A stretch of 64,000 nucleotides of DNA from positions 1,734,796-1,798,795 of the forward strand of contig JABACO010000008.1 in NCBI GenBank assembly GCA_013339895.1, in the 5' to 3' direction. This DNA comes from Ephydatia muelleri. Lineage: Eukaryota > Porifera > Demospongiae > Spongillida > Spongillidae. The notes under the pieces were generated by a model that searched no databases, was not told where the DNA came from, and saw only the letters and a program-made list of their open reading frames with translations. Positions 10,540 to 22,101 of this stretch are shown here, piece by piece (the stretch's first letter is position 1; every line of letters begins with the position of its first letter). Position numbers and translations under genes: made by a program.

Positions 10540-10880
10540 TGCCGCCTCCTCTTCCTCGGCCTCTTCCTCTTCTTCTTCTCCCCCCCCCCGGGGTAAGGCC
10601 ATGCAGGTGGCGGGGGCAGTAAAAAAGGCGGGGGCAGCATTGGGGGCAGCATTGGGGGCAGCATTGGGGGGAGCATCAGCGGGGGTAACGCTGCAGGCGG
10701 TGGGTCCAGCGCTGCTGCAGGCGGTGGCGGAGGGTCCAGCACTGCTGCAGGCGGCGGCGGCGGCACTTCTGCTGGCGGTGGCCGTGGGTCCAGCGCTGCT
10801 GCAGGCGGTGGCGGCACTTCTGCTGGCGGTGGCCGTGGGTCCAGCGCTGCTGCAGGCGGTGGCGGGGCTTACCATACATT
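10540..10880. repeat. GC-rich tandem repeat island
   Basis: A poly-pyrimidine start (TCTTCC and C-rich) is followed by repeats of GGGGGCAGCATT, then longer units built from GGTCCAGCGCTGCTGCAGGC plus GGTGGCGGCACTTCTGCT. All plus frames read as low-complexity Ala/Leu- or Gly/Ser-rich strings, and minus reads as Pro-rich. A Gly-rich coding exon after the CATGCAG at about 10,601-10,607 is possible but unsupported. Confidence 0.75.
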
Positions 10881-11409
10881 ATGCCTTATCATGCATGTAT
10901 CAAAACATTTTACCAACTGCGCATAACGTGAATTATTTTATTTTCATACAACTCAATTTTCTGTACACACATGTGTAGTGGACCTTTCAATGTGAGAGAC
11001 ACAAATTACCTTTTGTACCCTTTACATGTACATGGGGAACTTTTACTTGTGGGAAGCCTTACTGTACATCTGATAATCGGCTGCATGCAAGGGTTGGATG
11101 CGCATGACAGACTTGTTAATTAAATTTCTGATAATGCATTTACAGTAGTACACACATGTGTATAGTCCTTTATTGCACATCACATTTACAATGTAACAGA
11201 CACAGATGCATGTACATGTACAAATAACCTTTTGTACAAACATTGACCTTTACCAGGGAACATCCCGTGTAAAAAGCCATACTGTACATCTGATAATATG
11301 TCATGCAGGCATACAAGAGTGTTAATGTGTGCATGACAGGAAGCCATGAGCCACGTGCATAGCAGCCCTTAGATTTTAAATGGTACATACAGCATGCTAT
11401 AACATACCT

Positions 11410-11446
11410 TTGGGTGGTAGTGGTAGTGGTAGTGGTAGTGGTAGTT
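11410..11446. repeat. (GGTAGT)n microsatellite
   Basis: GGTAGT is repeated about six times. It lies downstream of the 45 bp repeat gene on the minus strand. Confidence 0.9.
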
Positions 11447-11516
11447 CTACGACCCTTCCAATACCGACTCATTCTAGCTGCCTTAATGGTAGCTGAATTA
11501 CCCCTGTATATCCGCC

Positions 11517-11997
11517 TTTTAGCAGCACGGTTCTCCTCGACGCTTATCGCTGCCTTTTAACAGCACGGTTCTCCTCGAGGTCCTCTCCATATCGCTGCCT
11601 TTTAGCAGCACGGTTCTCCTCGAGGTCCTCTCCATATCGCTGCCTTTTAGCAGCACGGTTCTCCTCGAGGTCCTCTCCATATCGCTGCCTTTTAGCAGCA
11701 CGCTTAGGTTCAATATTTGCGATGTAGCTCTCGCGTACAGAGGCCTTCTTTTTTTCAGGATCGGCTATGTAGCTCTCGCGTACAGAGGCCTTCTTTTTTT
11801 TCAGGATCGGCCTTGTAGCTCTCGCGTACAGAGGCCTTCTTTTTTTCAGGATCGGCCTTGTAGCTCTCGCGTACAGAGGCCTTCTTTTTTTCAGGGTCGG
11901 CCTTGTAGCGCTCTCGGGCTTTAGCCTTGTTCTCTTCTTGCTTTTGGAGGTATTCCGCTCGTTGCTTCGTTCTCTTCTTTCGATTACGCGAAGGCAT
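11517..11997 (-). CDS. Highly charged protein built from 45 bp (15-residue) repeats
   Basis: The start ATG is at 11,997 (MPSRNRKKRTKQRAEYLQ). A basic, coiled N-terminus is followed by about five repeats of RESYKADPEKKKASV and then about four repeats of RYGEDLEENRAAKRQ. Both repeat types have a 45 bp period. The first type continues in one frame to about 11,800, where one repeat has eight T instead of seven in the Lys run. This shifts the frame, and the second repeat family is then read in another frame. An assembly length error in the homopolymer is as likely as real damage. I do not recognise a function. Charged repeats of this general kind occur at the N-termini of some transposon-associated proteins, but no transposase or helicase domain follows here. 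Confidence 0.6.
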
Positions 11998-12074
11998 TTT
12001 TAGAAAAACAACTTCACTAGCCAAAATAAGTAACGACTAAACTGACACCAAAATAAATTTTGTGCCTGTTGGAG

Positions 12075-12082
12075 TATTTATA
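12075..12082 (-). promoter_or_regulatory. TATA box candidate for the 45 bp repeat gene
   Basis: TATAAATA on the minus strand lies about 80 bp upstream of the ATG at 11,997, a plausible core-promoter distance for a short 5' UTR. No initiator was defined. Confidence 0.4.
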
Positions 12083-12084
12083 CT

Positions 12085-13095
12085 GCCTAAAATTATCCAT
12101 ACTCCTGTATTTAGAACATAGTAATATACCCATACCGTATATAGTACTTTTTCGTTGTAGCTTCTTTATTACCTTAAGGGGCACCGCGCCGGTAAATTCT
12201 GAAGCGATTGGTACTATCGCCGTTCTTTAAAACCATTCCTAGCGTGAGTTATACTTGACGGAGAAGAAGACGACGACGACGACGACCAACAATTTTTTTG
12301 GGCATGGGCACGAGAAACAGGTTCTTAGTTGGTCTAGAAGGGCATAGTTTTATGACATGAAACTAGCACCAAAACGTAGATCTTGGTGTTGTCGTTCGAT
12401 TGCTGCAAAGAGAAAAGCTATCCGTTTCTTCGTTGTCCCTCGCGACGCAACTGAAAATTTTTAATGACATTCATGACTCCTCAATCAATCCTATATTGAA
12501 CCTGCTGACGCAGGTTCAGATAGGATTGATCATTTGTACGTACATCATGTCTTCATAGTCCTCTAGAGGTACACATACTATGTACATGTTGCAAAGAATA
12601 ACTATATTTTACTGCAACATGTGTAGAGTTTTTTAAAAGTTCCTACACACTCACATCATCTTTGGTCAGTGGAGAAACGTGTAATAAAGCTTTCCTATTT
12701 GTCGTATTGCTAATCTGCTCATCATTCTTTATACCCCCCCCCCCCCCCCCCCTCCCCCACTCAGCTATGTGGCATCTGTACCACTTCACAGTAACTTTGG
12801 TCTCCTGTTGCCCACGCAATTTTCAGCTCACACAGAGGTACATGAAGATGCCCTAAGGTAGAGTTTAGGTACAGGTGTAGTTTAATGCACATGACCAGTC
12901 TATGTCATAGTATTACTAAGCTTTCTTTGGGTACTAGGTACAGTGCATGTCCGCTGCTGAGGCTGAGATGTAAGCATATGTTTCTACAGATGCATTCAAT
13001 GAATGATCCTAACCAATCCTAAGCTTGGCATTAGTGCTCAATGCAGGGTGTCTTACCCCTAAAACCCTTATCCAATCAAAAATCATCCCAAACTG
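12085..13095. other. No gene seen; small hairpin and poly-C run
   Basis: This stretch contains a GAC trinucleotide repeat near 12,265-12,286. A hairpin at 12,485-12,529 has arms around TTGAACCTGC/GCAGGTTCAG. A 19 bp poly-C run lies at 12,734-12,752. The segment near 12,820-12,850 (TTTTCAGCTCACACAGAG) recurs at about 60,745, marking a dispersed repeat. No coding signal was recognised. Confidence 0.6.
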
Positions 13096-13099
13096 TTGT

Positions 13100-13700
13100 T
13101 GATATGTTCACAGGTTCGCATCCATATAAAAGTAATTTCATGTGTGCAGCACTCCAGTCATAGCCTTGACTACGGCTCAGTTGACCAACTCCTTCCCCTA
13201 TTAGATGACTGGTTGCTAGTTGGCCAGGTGGCTAAGAAGGGCAGCACCAGGCAACAGGTCTCAGTTCTCAGCTCCTGGATGGAAGCCTGGAACATATTGC
13301 ATTCAGATTGTACCCAAACTGCTCTTGAGCTGGTGAAGTACCAACACATCATCTGCCAGCTCTTCGCACCCGATGGCAGCAACCTTGAGGTATGACAGCT
13401 CTTTTGGCAGGCCGCAGCTATGGACAAGCTGCATAACCTCCGCTGGGATGTGTTGAAGGAAGATGTGCTGGTGTGGTGTGTCACACATCAGCCCTTTCAT
13501 GCATGGCAACAGCCAGTTCCAAGCAGGCTCACCACCACACCAGCAGGCACTACTCCACCATCTGGTGCACACGGAGCGAGCCACCCACAGGTGCTGGGTC
13601 CCAGGCTGTGGTGGAGAGCACTCTGCCAAGGCCTGGCCATGTGCTGCACCAGTGGCCCCGTGATCTCCAGCGAGTTCACACCACTCTATGACCAGTTAAG
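13100..13700 (+). mobile_element. Gag-like ORF1 fossil of a retroelement
   Basis: The translated pieces WMEAWNILHSD, LVKYQHIICQLFAPDG and LRWDVLKEDVLVW, plus a Cys/His knuckle-like CWVPGCGGEHSAK, resemble ORF1/Gag-like proteins of tyrosine-recombinase (DIRS-like) retroelements. That assignment is from memory and tentative. The region is broken and passes directly into the 25 bp minisatellite. No reverse transcriptase or terminal repeats are seen beside it. Confidence 0.35.
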
Positions 13701-14870
13701 TCACACTACTCTATGACCAGTGAACTCACACCACTTTATGCCCAGTGAACTCACACCACTCTACGACTAGCAAGCTCACACCATGCACTATACGACCAGC
13801 GAGCTCACACCATTCTATGACCAGCAAGCTCACACCACTCTACGAACGAACTCACACCACTCTACAAACAGCGAACTCACACCACTCTACAAACAGCGAG
13901 CTCACACCACTCTACGACTAGCAAGCTCACACCACTCTACAAACAGCGAGCTCACGCCACTCTACGACCAGTGAGCTCACACCACTCTACGACCAGCGAG
14001 CTCACACCACTCTATGACCAGCAAGCTCACACCACTCTATGACCAGCTAGCTCACATCACTCTACGACCAGTGAGCTCATACCACTCTACAACCAGTGAG
14101 CTCACATCATTCTACGAACAGCGAGCTCACATCACTCTACGACCAGCGAGCTCACACCACTCTACGACCAGAATTCACACCGCTCTATGACCAGCGAGCT
14201 CACACCACTCTACGACCAGCAAACTCACACCACTCTGCGACCAGCGAGCTCACACCACTCTACAACCAGTGAGCTCACCCCACTCTACGACCAGTGAGCT
14301 CACACCACTCTACGACCAGTGAACTCACACCACTCTACGACCAGCAAGCTCACACCACTCTACGACCAGTGAGCTCACACCCCTCTATGACCAGCAAGCT
14401 CACACCACTCTATGACCAGCGAACTCACACCTCTAGGATCAGCGAACTCACACCACTCTATGATCAGTGAAACTCACACCACTCTATGACCAGTGAGCTC
14501 ACACCATTCTACGACTAGCAAGCTCACACCACTCTACAAACAGCGAGCTCACACCTCTACGACCAGCGAGCTCACACCACTCTACGACCAGTGAGCTCAC
14601 ACCACTCTACGATCAGTGAAACTCACATCACTCTACGACCAATGAGCTCACACCACTCTACGACCAGTGGAACTCACACCACTCTACAAACAGCGAGCTC
14701 ACACCACTCTATGACCAGTGAGCTCACACCACTCTATGACCAGTGGAACTCACACCACTCTATGACCAGCGAGCTCACACCACTCTAAGATCAGTGAGCT
14801 CACACCCCTGTACAACCAGTGAGCTCACACCAGCGAATTCACACTACTCTACAACTCACACCACTCTAAC
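13680..14870. repeat. 25 bp minisatellite, about 47 copies
   Basis: The consensus is close to GAGCTCACACCACTCTACGA followed by CCAGC, head to tail for 1.2 kb. Variants include TATGACC, AAACAGC and occasional one-base length changes. The first copies follow the 3' end of the gag-like fossil, so the array may have expanded from that sequence. Confidence 0.95.
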
Positions 14871-14983
14871 TTTAACCACAACTTATGCCTTCATCCTGAC
14901 AAGGCCTGGGTTACCTGGCTGCTTGACGGCATTGGCATACACTGACTCTGTTTCTCCGCTTAAATCATGCAACCTATCCACAG

Positions 14984-14986
<3 letters not shown>

Positions 14987-15048
<62 letters not shown>
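14987..15048. repeat. (AC)n microsatellite
   Basis: An uninterrupted AC dinucleotide run of about 60 bp. From 15,049 to 15,360 nothing further was recognised. Confidence 0.95.
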
Positions 15049-15051
<3 letters not shown>

Positions 15052-15360
15052 AACATGTGGCACAAACAATAACACTCTAAATGATGGTACAGTGAATGTG
15101 TTCTCTGCACATGTATTCTTGATCTATTCTATTGAACAGCTCATGAGGGACATGCATGTAGGTATACATCACGTACACTGTAGTGTCCCATAGGACTGGT
15201 CCTTTGTACATACATCATATCCCAATAGGACTGCTTGAGACAATTAAAGAGAATATAGGACAAGTCATAAGGGATTCCATGGGTCAGCATGTAAGAGGCT
15301 TTTTTATTTTTTTATGTTTTTCTTAGAGAGGTGCAGAGTTGGATAATGAATATTAAACTT

Positions 15361-15866
15361 TAACTTGCTACTTATGTCTGTGTAAACCTACCACGGGGGC
15401 CCTGACCTACCACAATCTGCAGGATAGGGTAGCTACAATAAAATTCATTGCCACAGGCCATGCAGGAACAACACAGCCCATCGCCCTTCAAAAAATTAAT
15501 AATAATAAACTTTACATGCGTGGTGCACCGTGAAGAGGCAGCACACAGTGTTGCAGGTCACACTAGTTGTATGCAGGGAATGAAGTGAGTGTTCAAGTAC
15601 TCCTAGAAAGGTATAGCAAGAGCGGAATGGGAAGCACAATACTTTGTACTAATTGTGAGAAGGCTAGGCCAGGAACAGTGGAGTGCAATAACACTCGTTG
15701 AATTCCCTGCATTCAAACTTATTTACTAGTGATGCAACATTGTACTGTTGGCCTGTAAGGTTAGACTGTTACCTTTGACGATGAATATTATTGTACTTAC
15801 CTATCATTGCAGATTGTGGTGGGTCAGGGCCCTGGTAAGTTTACACAGACATACCTTAGCAAGCTA
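15361..15866. mobile_element. MITE with about 55 bp terminal inverted repeats
   Basis: The left end (15,361-15,421, with TATGTCTGTGTAAACCTACC and CCTGACCTACCACAATCTGC) is inverted at 15,808-15,866 (GCAGATTGTGGTGGGTCAGG and TTTACACAGACATA). The interior is non-coding. A partial copy of the left end occurs at 61,077-61,150. Outer boundaries are approximate and no target duplication is certain. Confidence 0.75.
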
Positions 15867-16193
15867 GTAAACAATTTCATTATTCTGCTGTTGCCAGACT
15901 CCCAAACGCTTTTACAGGTGAAACATAGAGTGCTAGATGGTGAGTGTAACTGAGGGAAAAAGTATACTTTTAGAGAAGACTACAAGCAATAATGCAAAGG
16001 AAAACCACAGTGCGTATGAAAGCAGGGTACAGAAATTGAGAATAGAATGATTTGCCTCTTAATTTGTTCATCGAATAGAATGCTGTGCAGAGGAAACGTT
16101 CAGAGGCAGACCTTACACTTGATTGTATTTGACTGTACCATAATTATTAGAGTGTGTTATAATGTTGCCATATGTGTCAAAGTGCATAAGTGT

Positions 16194-16197
<4 letters not shown>

Positions 16198-16250
<53 letters not shown>

Positions 16251-16270
16251 GTGTGTATGTGTGTGTGCAA
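16198..16270. repeat. (GT)n microsatellite
   Basis: A GT run of about 65 bp with a few interruptions. Confidence 0.95.
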
Positions 16271-16599
16271 GTGATGTGCTCAAGTATTGTACAGTGCTAT
16301 TTGCACAACGTATACACCTGCATAAGGGTGTGTGAACCAGTATGAGGGCATGTTCACGCACTCCATATGGTGCGGGCAAAAAGAGACTTGAAGTCAGCAT
16401 AAGCAGCAATAGTTGAGGCATAAAGAATGATGAGAAGTTGGGCAAGTTGAGAAAGCGTTATGCAGAATAAGAAAGCTTTATTACACACTTCTCTACTAGA
16501 GAAAGATTATGTGAGTGCATTAGAATATACATGTTGTGGTAAATATAGTGCTATTCTTTGCACATGCATGTATACAGTGATGTACAGTGTATGCAAGCA

Positions 16600-16835
16600 C
16601 AAAGAACCAAACCAATGGGACACAGAGGATCAATATACAGGGACAAAATGTACATACAAAGGACCAATCATATGGGCCTATGGGGACACAATGCATGTAC
16701 ACATGAACAATCCTATAGGGACACGAGGTACCTGTGTGTACAAAGGACCAACCCTACGGGGATCGTATGCACAAATAGAGGACCAATCCTATGAGCACAC
16801 GATGCATGTACAGTTGTCCAATCCTATGGGACGCT
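16600..16835. repeat. Imperfect minisatellite of about 35-45 bp units
   Basis: About six degenerate units contain ACAAAGGACCAATCCTATGG and GGGACAC with GCATGTAC linkers. An inverted relative (CCCATAGGACTGGTCCTTTG) lies at about 15,187-15,206. Confidence 0.7.
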
Positions 16836-17263
16836 GCATGTAGCTACATATACTTATGTACATGTGAGAGCTCTATGTCAGGTACGACGAACCATTTATA
16901 TGGGAAACCCAGCCTGCACAAAGAGGAGTTGTTATAAGGAATGCTTCGGCAACAATGCAGGGGAAAACGAAGAGAGTGGTACAGAAGCTCAGTACATAAA
17001 CCCACTCAAAAATGCACACAGTTAAATGGAATAGATCCCGTGCATGTGACAAAGTGTGGTGTAAAAGTGTGCATCATCATAAGACTGGTTTATTGTGTGC
17101 CACATGTACTGTACGTGAGTGTTGTGCATAAGAATATGCCGTACGATGGTATACACGCAACAATTCAAGTGTGTGCACAAGTGCAGGAGACTGTATGAGC
17201 CAGCATGGGTGCATGTTCATGTATTATGCGTGAGCTGAAAATTGTAAATACAACCGATGTCAT

Positions 17264-17862
17264 TGGGCTATTCCATAAAATAATTGTACACCCCTACTGA
17301 TGACCCAAAAAAGTTGTCCAGAGGGGGTCCAATGGTAATGTCCTAGGGGGATGTTCTATTGCAGTGAGATGTGTCCAGAGGGGGGTCCAATGGCAATGAT
17401 GGCAATGTCCAAGGGGTGTCGCACAGTGAGATGTGTCCGGATGGGTTTCAAAGGTAATGCTCTAGGGGGTATCCTACATCAGGATGTGTCCAGAGGGGGT
17501 TCAATGGCGATGTACTAGGGGGGTGTCCTACATCGAGATGTGTCCAGAGGGGGTTCAATGGTAATGTCCTAAGGGCGTGTCCTACATCGAGATGTGTCCA
17601 GAGAGGGTTCAATGGTAATGTCCTAAGGGGGTATCCTACATCAGGTTGTGTCCAGAGGGGGTTCAACGGTAATGTCCTAAGGGGGTATCCTACATCAGGT
17701 TGTGTCCAGAGGGGGTTCAATGGTAATGTACAGGGAAGTGTGTCTAGAGGGGGTCCAAAATAAATGTCCTGGGGGGGTATGGTGTAGAGGCTTTATGTCC
17801 TGGGGGGATACCTTGATATTAGTCATCAGTAGGGGTGTACAATTATATTTTGGAATAGCCCA
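17264..17862. mobile_element. TIR element carrying an internal 54 bp minisatellite
   Basis: The terminal repeats are about 40 bp: TGGGCTATTCC, then ATAATTGTACACCCCTACTG and ATGA at the left, with the inverse at 17,820-17,862. Between them, about 17,310-17,800 is an array of units near 54 bp (ATGTGTCCAGAGGGGGTTCA, then ATGGTAATGTCCTAAGGG, then a CCTACATC segment), about eight to nine copies. It has no coding capacity. Confidence 0.8.
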
Positions 17863-18257
17863 TTGCAAGCGTAGCTGAGTGGGCGTGACAAGAATTTTAG
17901 CATGGGCTATACTAATAGCAAGTTGGAAGCTTTATTACACGACTAGAGGATGATGCAAGTGCGTAGCAAATAGCCTTACTCACGCTGTGTTGAATACTGC
18001 CACCCCGCGACGTGGGAGGCGCAAGAATACTGCAACGATTCATTCAGATCCATCAATTTGGTACGATCGTTTTGCGAAGCGAGAAGCGTTCTTCCTTTAA
18101 TTCACCGGTATAAACTCGCTGCCTGGGTGAGGTAAAATTGTTGCGAACGACTAGCTTAGTTTAAGGGAGAATGTGGGCGGAACAAAGAAGTTATCGAAAT
18201 TTATTGTGGATTGGGAGAATGGAACGCGGGTTGCATACAATAATGGCGCTCATCGAG

Positions 18258-18834
18258 CAGGAAATGTGCATTAACTTTGCACAGCTGTATCTCCGTAACG
18301 GATAACATAAAAATTAGCGAACTGAATGAATCAATAGCGACAGGACCCCTCTACATGCACACTGAATTTGAAACGAATTGGACGCTCCTACCTGAAGATG
18401 TGGCAGTTTCGAACCCCATGGGTAATCAGGTCTCATAACGTCGGCATGGAGCTTGTGTAAGACACGAAAATATGGATCTACATACAGAAATGGTGTGCTA
18501 TGAAGTGTTGAAAATAGAAAGTCGATAGCATTTACAGTTCGGAAGTTATAGCGATTTAAACGTAAGGCACTTTTATAACAAATGGGACAGTTTCCGCGAA
18601 AATTGCCCCACGGTTAAAATGTTATAAAAATGCATCGCGTTAGAATCGCTATAACTTCCCAACGGATAACGCTATCAACTTCCTATTTTCAACACTTCAT
18701 ACTACACTATTTCACTACGAAGTGTTGAAATTAGGAAGTCGATAGCGTTATCCGTTGGGAAGTTATAGCGATTCAAACGCGATGCATTTTTATAACATTT
18801 TAACCGTGGGGCAATTTTCGCGGAAACTGTCCCA
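18258..18834. mobile_element. Half-unit MITE plus 116 bp foldback
   Basis: About 18,258-18,575 matches one arm of the 46,492-47,285 palindrome (CTGTATCTCCGTAACGGATA, CTCCTACCTGAAGATGTGGC, AATGGTGTGCTATG). It is followed by a perfect-looking foldback: arms 18,583-18,698 and 18,719-18,834 with a 20 bp loop. The foldback arms include ACTTCCCAACGGATAACGC and resemble the distal part of the half-unit, so the whole is probably one rearranged member of the family. Non-coding. Confidence 0.75.
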
Positions 18835-18998
18835 AATTTTATAAATATGCACTAGGTCCCTTTTCGCGGAAACGATCCCATATATTGCACATGTAAAACA
18901 TAACAAGTGTCACCTTTGGAGTACTTTGCTGTAAATTTTATTATAGCCATAAATAAAATGAGATTTAAACAAGGTAAAGGTGATCCTGCAGACTTTAA

Positions 18999-19797
18999 TG
19001 TACGAACGTACAGCGTTCGTTCCCGCGTGGTTCCCGCATATAGTAGTTTTAAAAAAATTTGCACGGAATGCATAATGAATACCTCAACAATCCTGACCAA
19101 CTTTTTAACTTTATTATTATTTTTTATTCGCGGGAACCGAGCGGGAACCACCAATACAATCTGAAAATGGGCGTGGGAGTACCAGTTGAATTGAAAATGG
19201 CGCCAGGACTAAAAGTTGGAAATCGTGTAAAAGCAAACGCCACCTCTATTTTCGGGTCCGACGAGCGGGAGATATATTTGGACCTCGAGGCGTGAAGTCC
19301 ATGGAACGGTTGTTGAGGTACTGGGCAGTTTTCCCCTTCTCTCTTTTTGTGCGCATGCGCTTTTGTAAATACGGCACTATACCAGTTTCGTTAATAATTA
19401 CGCGGGAACCGAATGTACCTATTAGTTTCTATTTCCAGCCCGTTTGGATGGTTTTATAGTCGTCATATTTATGGGGAACCAAGAACCATCACTTATATAG
19501 CTATTTGAGTAATTAAAACAAACACTGCTTTTTCCACTAGTAGAGAATGGGACCATGCCGCGGGAACCTTCCATACAAACGGGAAATTACGCACGCGAGC
19601 TGATTGATGTACCATTGCATATCTCAGCATCTAGCAAGCACACGGAGTTCAGTGTTATGGGGAAGAGACAGCACTGGCACCTGCATGTATACGCTTACAT
19701 CGCTCAAATAATCATAACTTGGCAAATAATGAAATAGAACTGCACCGGGCGGCGGGGAACCAATGTTCCCGCAAAGTTCCCACTGTACGTTCGTACA
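18999..19797. mobile_element. TTAA-target DNA transposon derivative (piggyBac- or Kolobok-like)
   Basis: Perfect 15 bp termini, TGTACGAACGTACAG and its complement, are bounded by TTAA on both sides (18,995-18,998 and 19,798-19,801). Copy A has the uninterrupted TTAA at the same codons (near 3,600). Subterminal and internal GGGAACC motifs recur in both orientations. An internal plus-strand stretch at about 19,166-19,330 reads LKVGNRVKANATSIFG and, in a neighbouring frame, EVHGTVVEVLG. It may be a remnant of a transposase N-terminus. No DDE core is present, so it is non-autonomous. TTAA duplication is used by piggyBac and Kolobok; these termini do not decide between them. Confidence 0.85.
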
Positions 19798-19936
19798 TTA
19801 AGCTGTTTTTGCATCAAAATAACTTAAAATCAAATATTATATTTCATTATGTGGTACTTGAACTGTTTCACATCATGTTTCACCAAGCTGGTGTGTTGTA
19901 TTATTTAAGGGAAAAGATTTTTATACTTCTGTCAGT

Positions 19937-22060
19937 CAGCTAAACATGGACTTTGTTGATAAAAAGATGTATGAGGCCTTTGGGGCGACTTTAATTAGAA
20001 CCACAGACTTTCAAGCCTCTTACTGGAACAATTTATGGTTGCGCGCTACAAAACTGTGCGGTAAACTATATATGACATACCTAGTGGTGCTGTAGGTAGG
20101 CATTGTGTCAAATCCACTACAACTGAATTGAATAAGCTGGCTGAGGGAAGTGATTTATGTTTTTTCTTCCATCAAAGAGACCCAATGGTAAGGAAAGGAT
20201 CTTATATTCGTCGTTTGATTAAACGTCGTTTAGAGATGTGAGATGCTTGTCAATATGATTCCTTGCTATATGAAGCTGAACGTTGTAATTCACAACTTCA
20301 AGTTAAAGGAGGAGGAAAAAAAGCTGCACTCTATTCATGTGTTCACACGTCTCATTCGTGAGGCAGTTCGTTGGATCACTGGACAAGCAAGTGGAGGTGT
20401 GCTGGATGTGAATGTAGTGGATGCAAAGTCTTCAGTCTTACAATGTCTTAAGGAGAAACATCCAGAACCTAGTCAAATAGATGAAAATGCTTTTCTTCAT
20501 TGTGATGTATTGCCACCTCTTATTGAAATTGTCATCACCACATCACATGTTGAGCGGCTGCACGTAGTTTGAGAAGTGGTTTCTGTGCCATGCTGTGGCA
20601 AAGTTTCCTTCTTAGATATGGCAAGCAAAGTTCACATTTGAGAGAAGCTGTTGGCTGCCACGTATTGCCAACACTGTAGTGGATTGGGATGACATTTGTG
20701 CATTGATGGCTAACCGACTAATTCCATTTGACAAATGCCCAGGGGTCAGGCCAATAGGAGTTGGGGAATGCCAACGACGTGTGCTAGGTAAGACCATGAG
20801 CATGGCTACTGGTAGTGATGTTGTTGACATTTGTGGCATAGACCAACTTGCCTCTGGCCTAAGGCTAGTATTGAAGGCGGCATTCATGCCATGTCGGACC
20901 TTTATGAAGAGAATGCAGGCAGTGGGTGGGGCCTCCTTCTGGTAGATGCTAAGAATGCATTTAATGTTGTAAGCAAAGTCACAGCCTTATGGAATGCACG
21001 TATACTTTGGCCCAGGTGCAGCCATTTTTTATTTAATACATACCGTGGTTATTCCATGTTATTGTTGAAAGGGTCTGAACACATTATTTACAGTAAAAAG
21101 AGGTGACCCATTGTCGATGCTGTTTTATGCAGTGGCAGTTCTACCACTAATTCATTCATTGAAGCAACTCTCCAAATAGCATCAAAGTTGGTACGCTGAT
21201 GATTCTGCTTGTGCAGGGAAACTACAAATGGTTGGATATACTGCTCATGCTTGGCCCATCATATGGCTACTTTCCATAATAGTTGCACCAAGTGATATTC
21301 CTGCGCACACAGCCTGTTCAAAGAACGTGGAGTACAAGTCACAACTGGTCATCGTTTTCTTGGAGGAATATAGGCAATGATGAATCAAAAAGAAAGTTTG
21401 TTGAAGAGGAGCTGATGGGTGGGTTGAGTGTGTCCATAAGTTAACTGCTGCCACCAAGAAGTCACCACAAGCAGCATTGTTTGCAATAACAAAATCATTA
21501 CAGTGGGAATGGTTCTATTTGCAGAGAGTCTCCCATCTTTCCGATCAATATTTTCAAACACTGCATGATGCCATAATTTGTAAGCATTTTCTTCCAGCAC
21601 TCTTCCAAGGTAATATCTGAAGAAGAACTCTATTTCCTCTAAGTACGCCTAGGAGGTCTAGGTATGAGAGATCCAACCAAAACAGCTACTACTGCATACT
21701 GTTCTTCAAAACTGGGCTCACAAGTAGTGCATGAATCAGAATCTAGCATTGCAAAACATCTTAGCAGACAGAAGGAAACAGTTTCACAAGCTCATCAAAC
21801 TCAAAATGCTGCAGATCTGGCTAAGCTTAACACTCTCATCTCTAAGTTTTCACCAGAACAACAAGCCTTAAGGAGAGCAAAAAGTGGTACATCATTCTGG
21901 CTGACTTCTACTCCACTTGAAAGATAGTATTTTATTTGTCTCCAAATGAATTTAAGGATGGTCTTGCAATACGCTATCTGCGGCACTCTGCTGACCTGCC
22001 TGCATGCTGTGACGGCTGTGGAGCTGACTTCACCCTGCAACATGGTATGGACTGCAAAAA

Positions 22061-22101
<41 letters not shown>

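Noticed and set aside
10405-10978. Ala/Leu-rich or Pro-rich frames on both strands
   Set aside because: Low-complexity translation of a tandem repeat. No splice-consistent gene or homology was seen.
13680-14870. CRISPR-like regular repeats
   Set aside because: Units are contiguous 25 bp repeats without unique spacers, in a eukaryotic genome.
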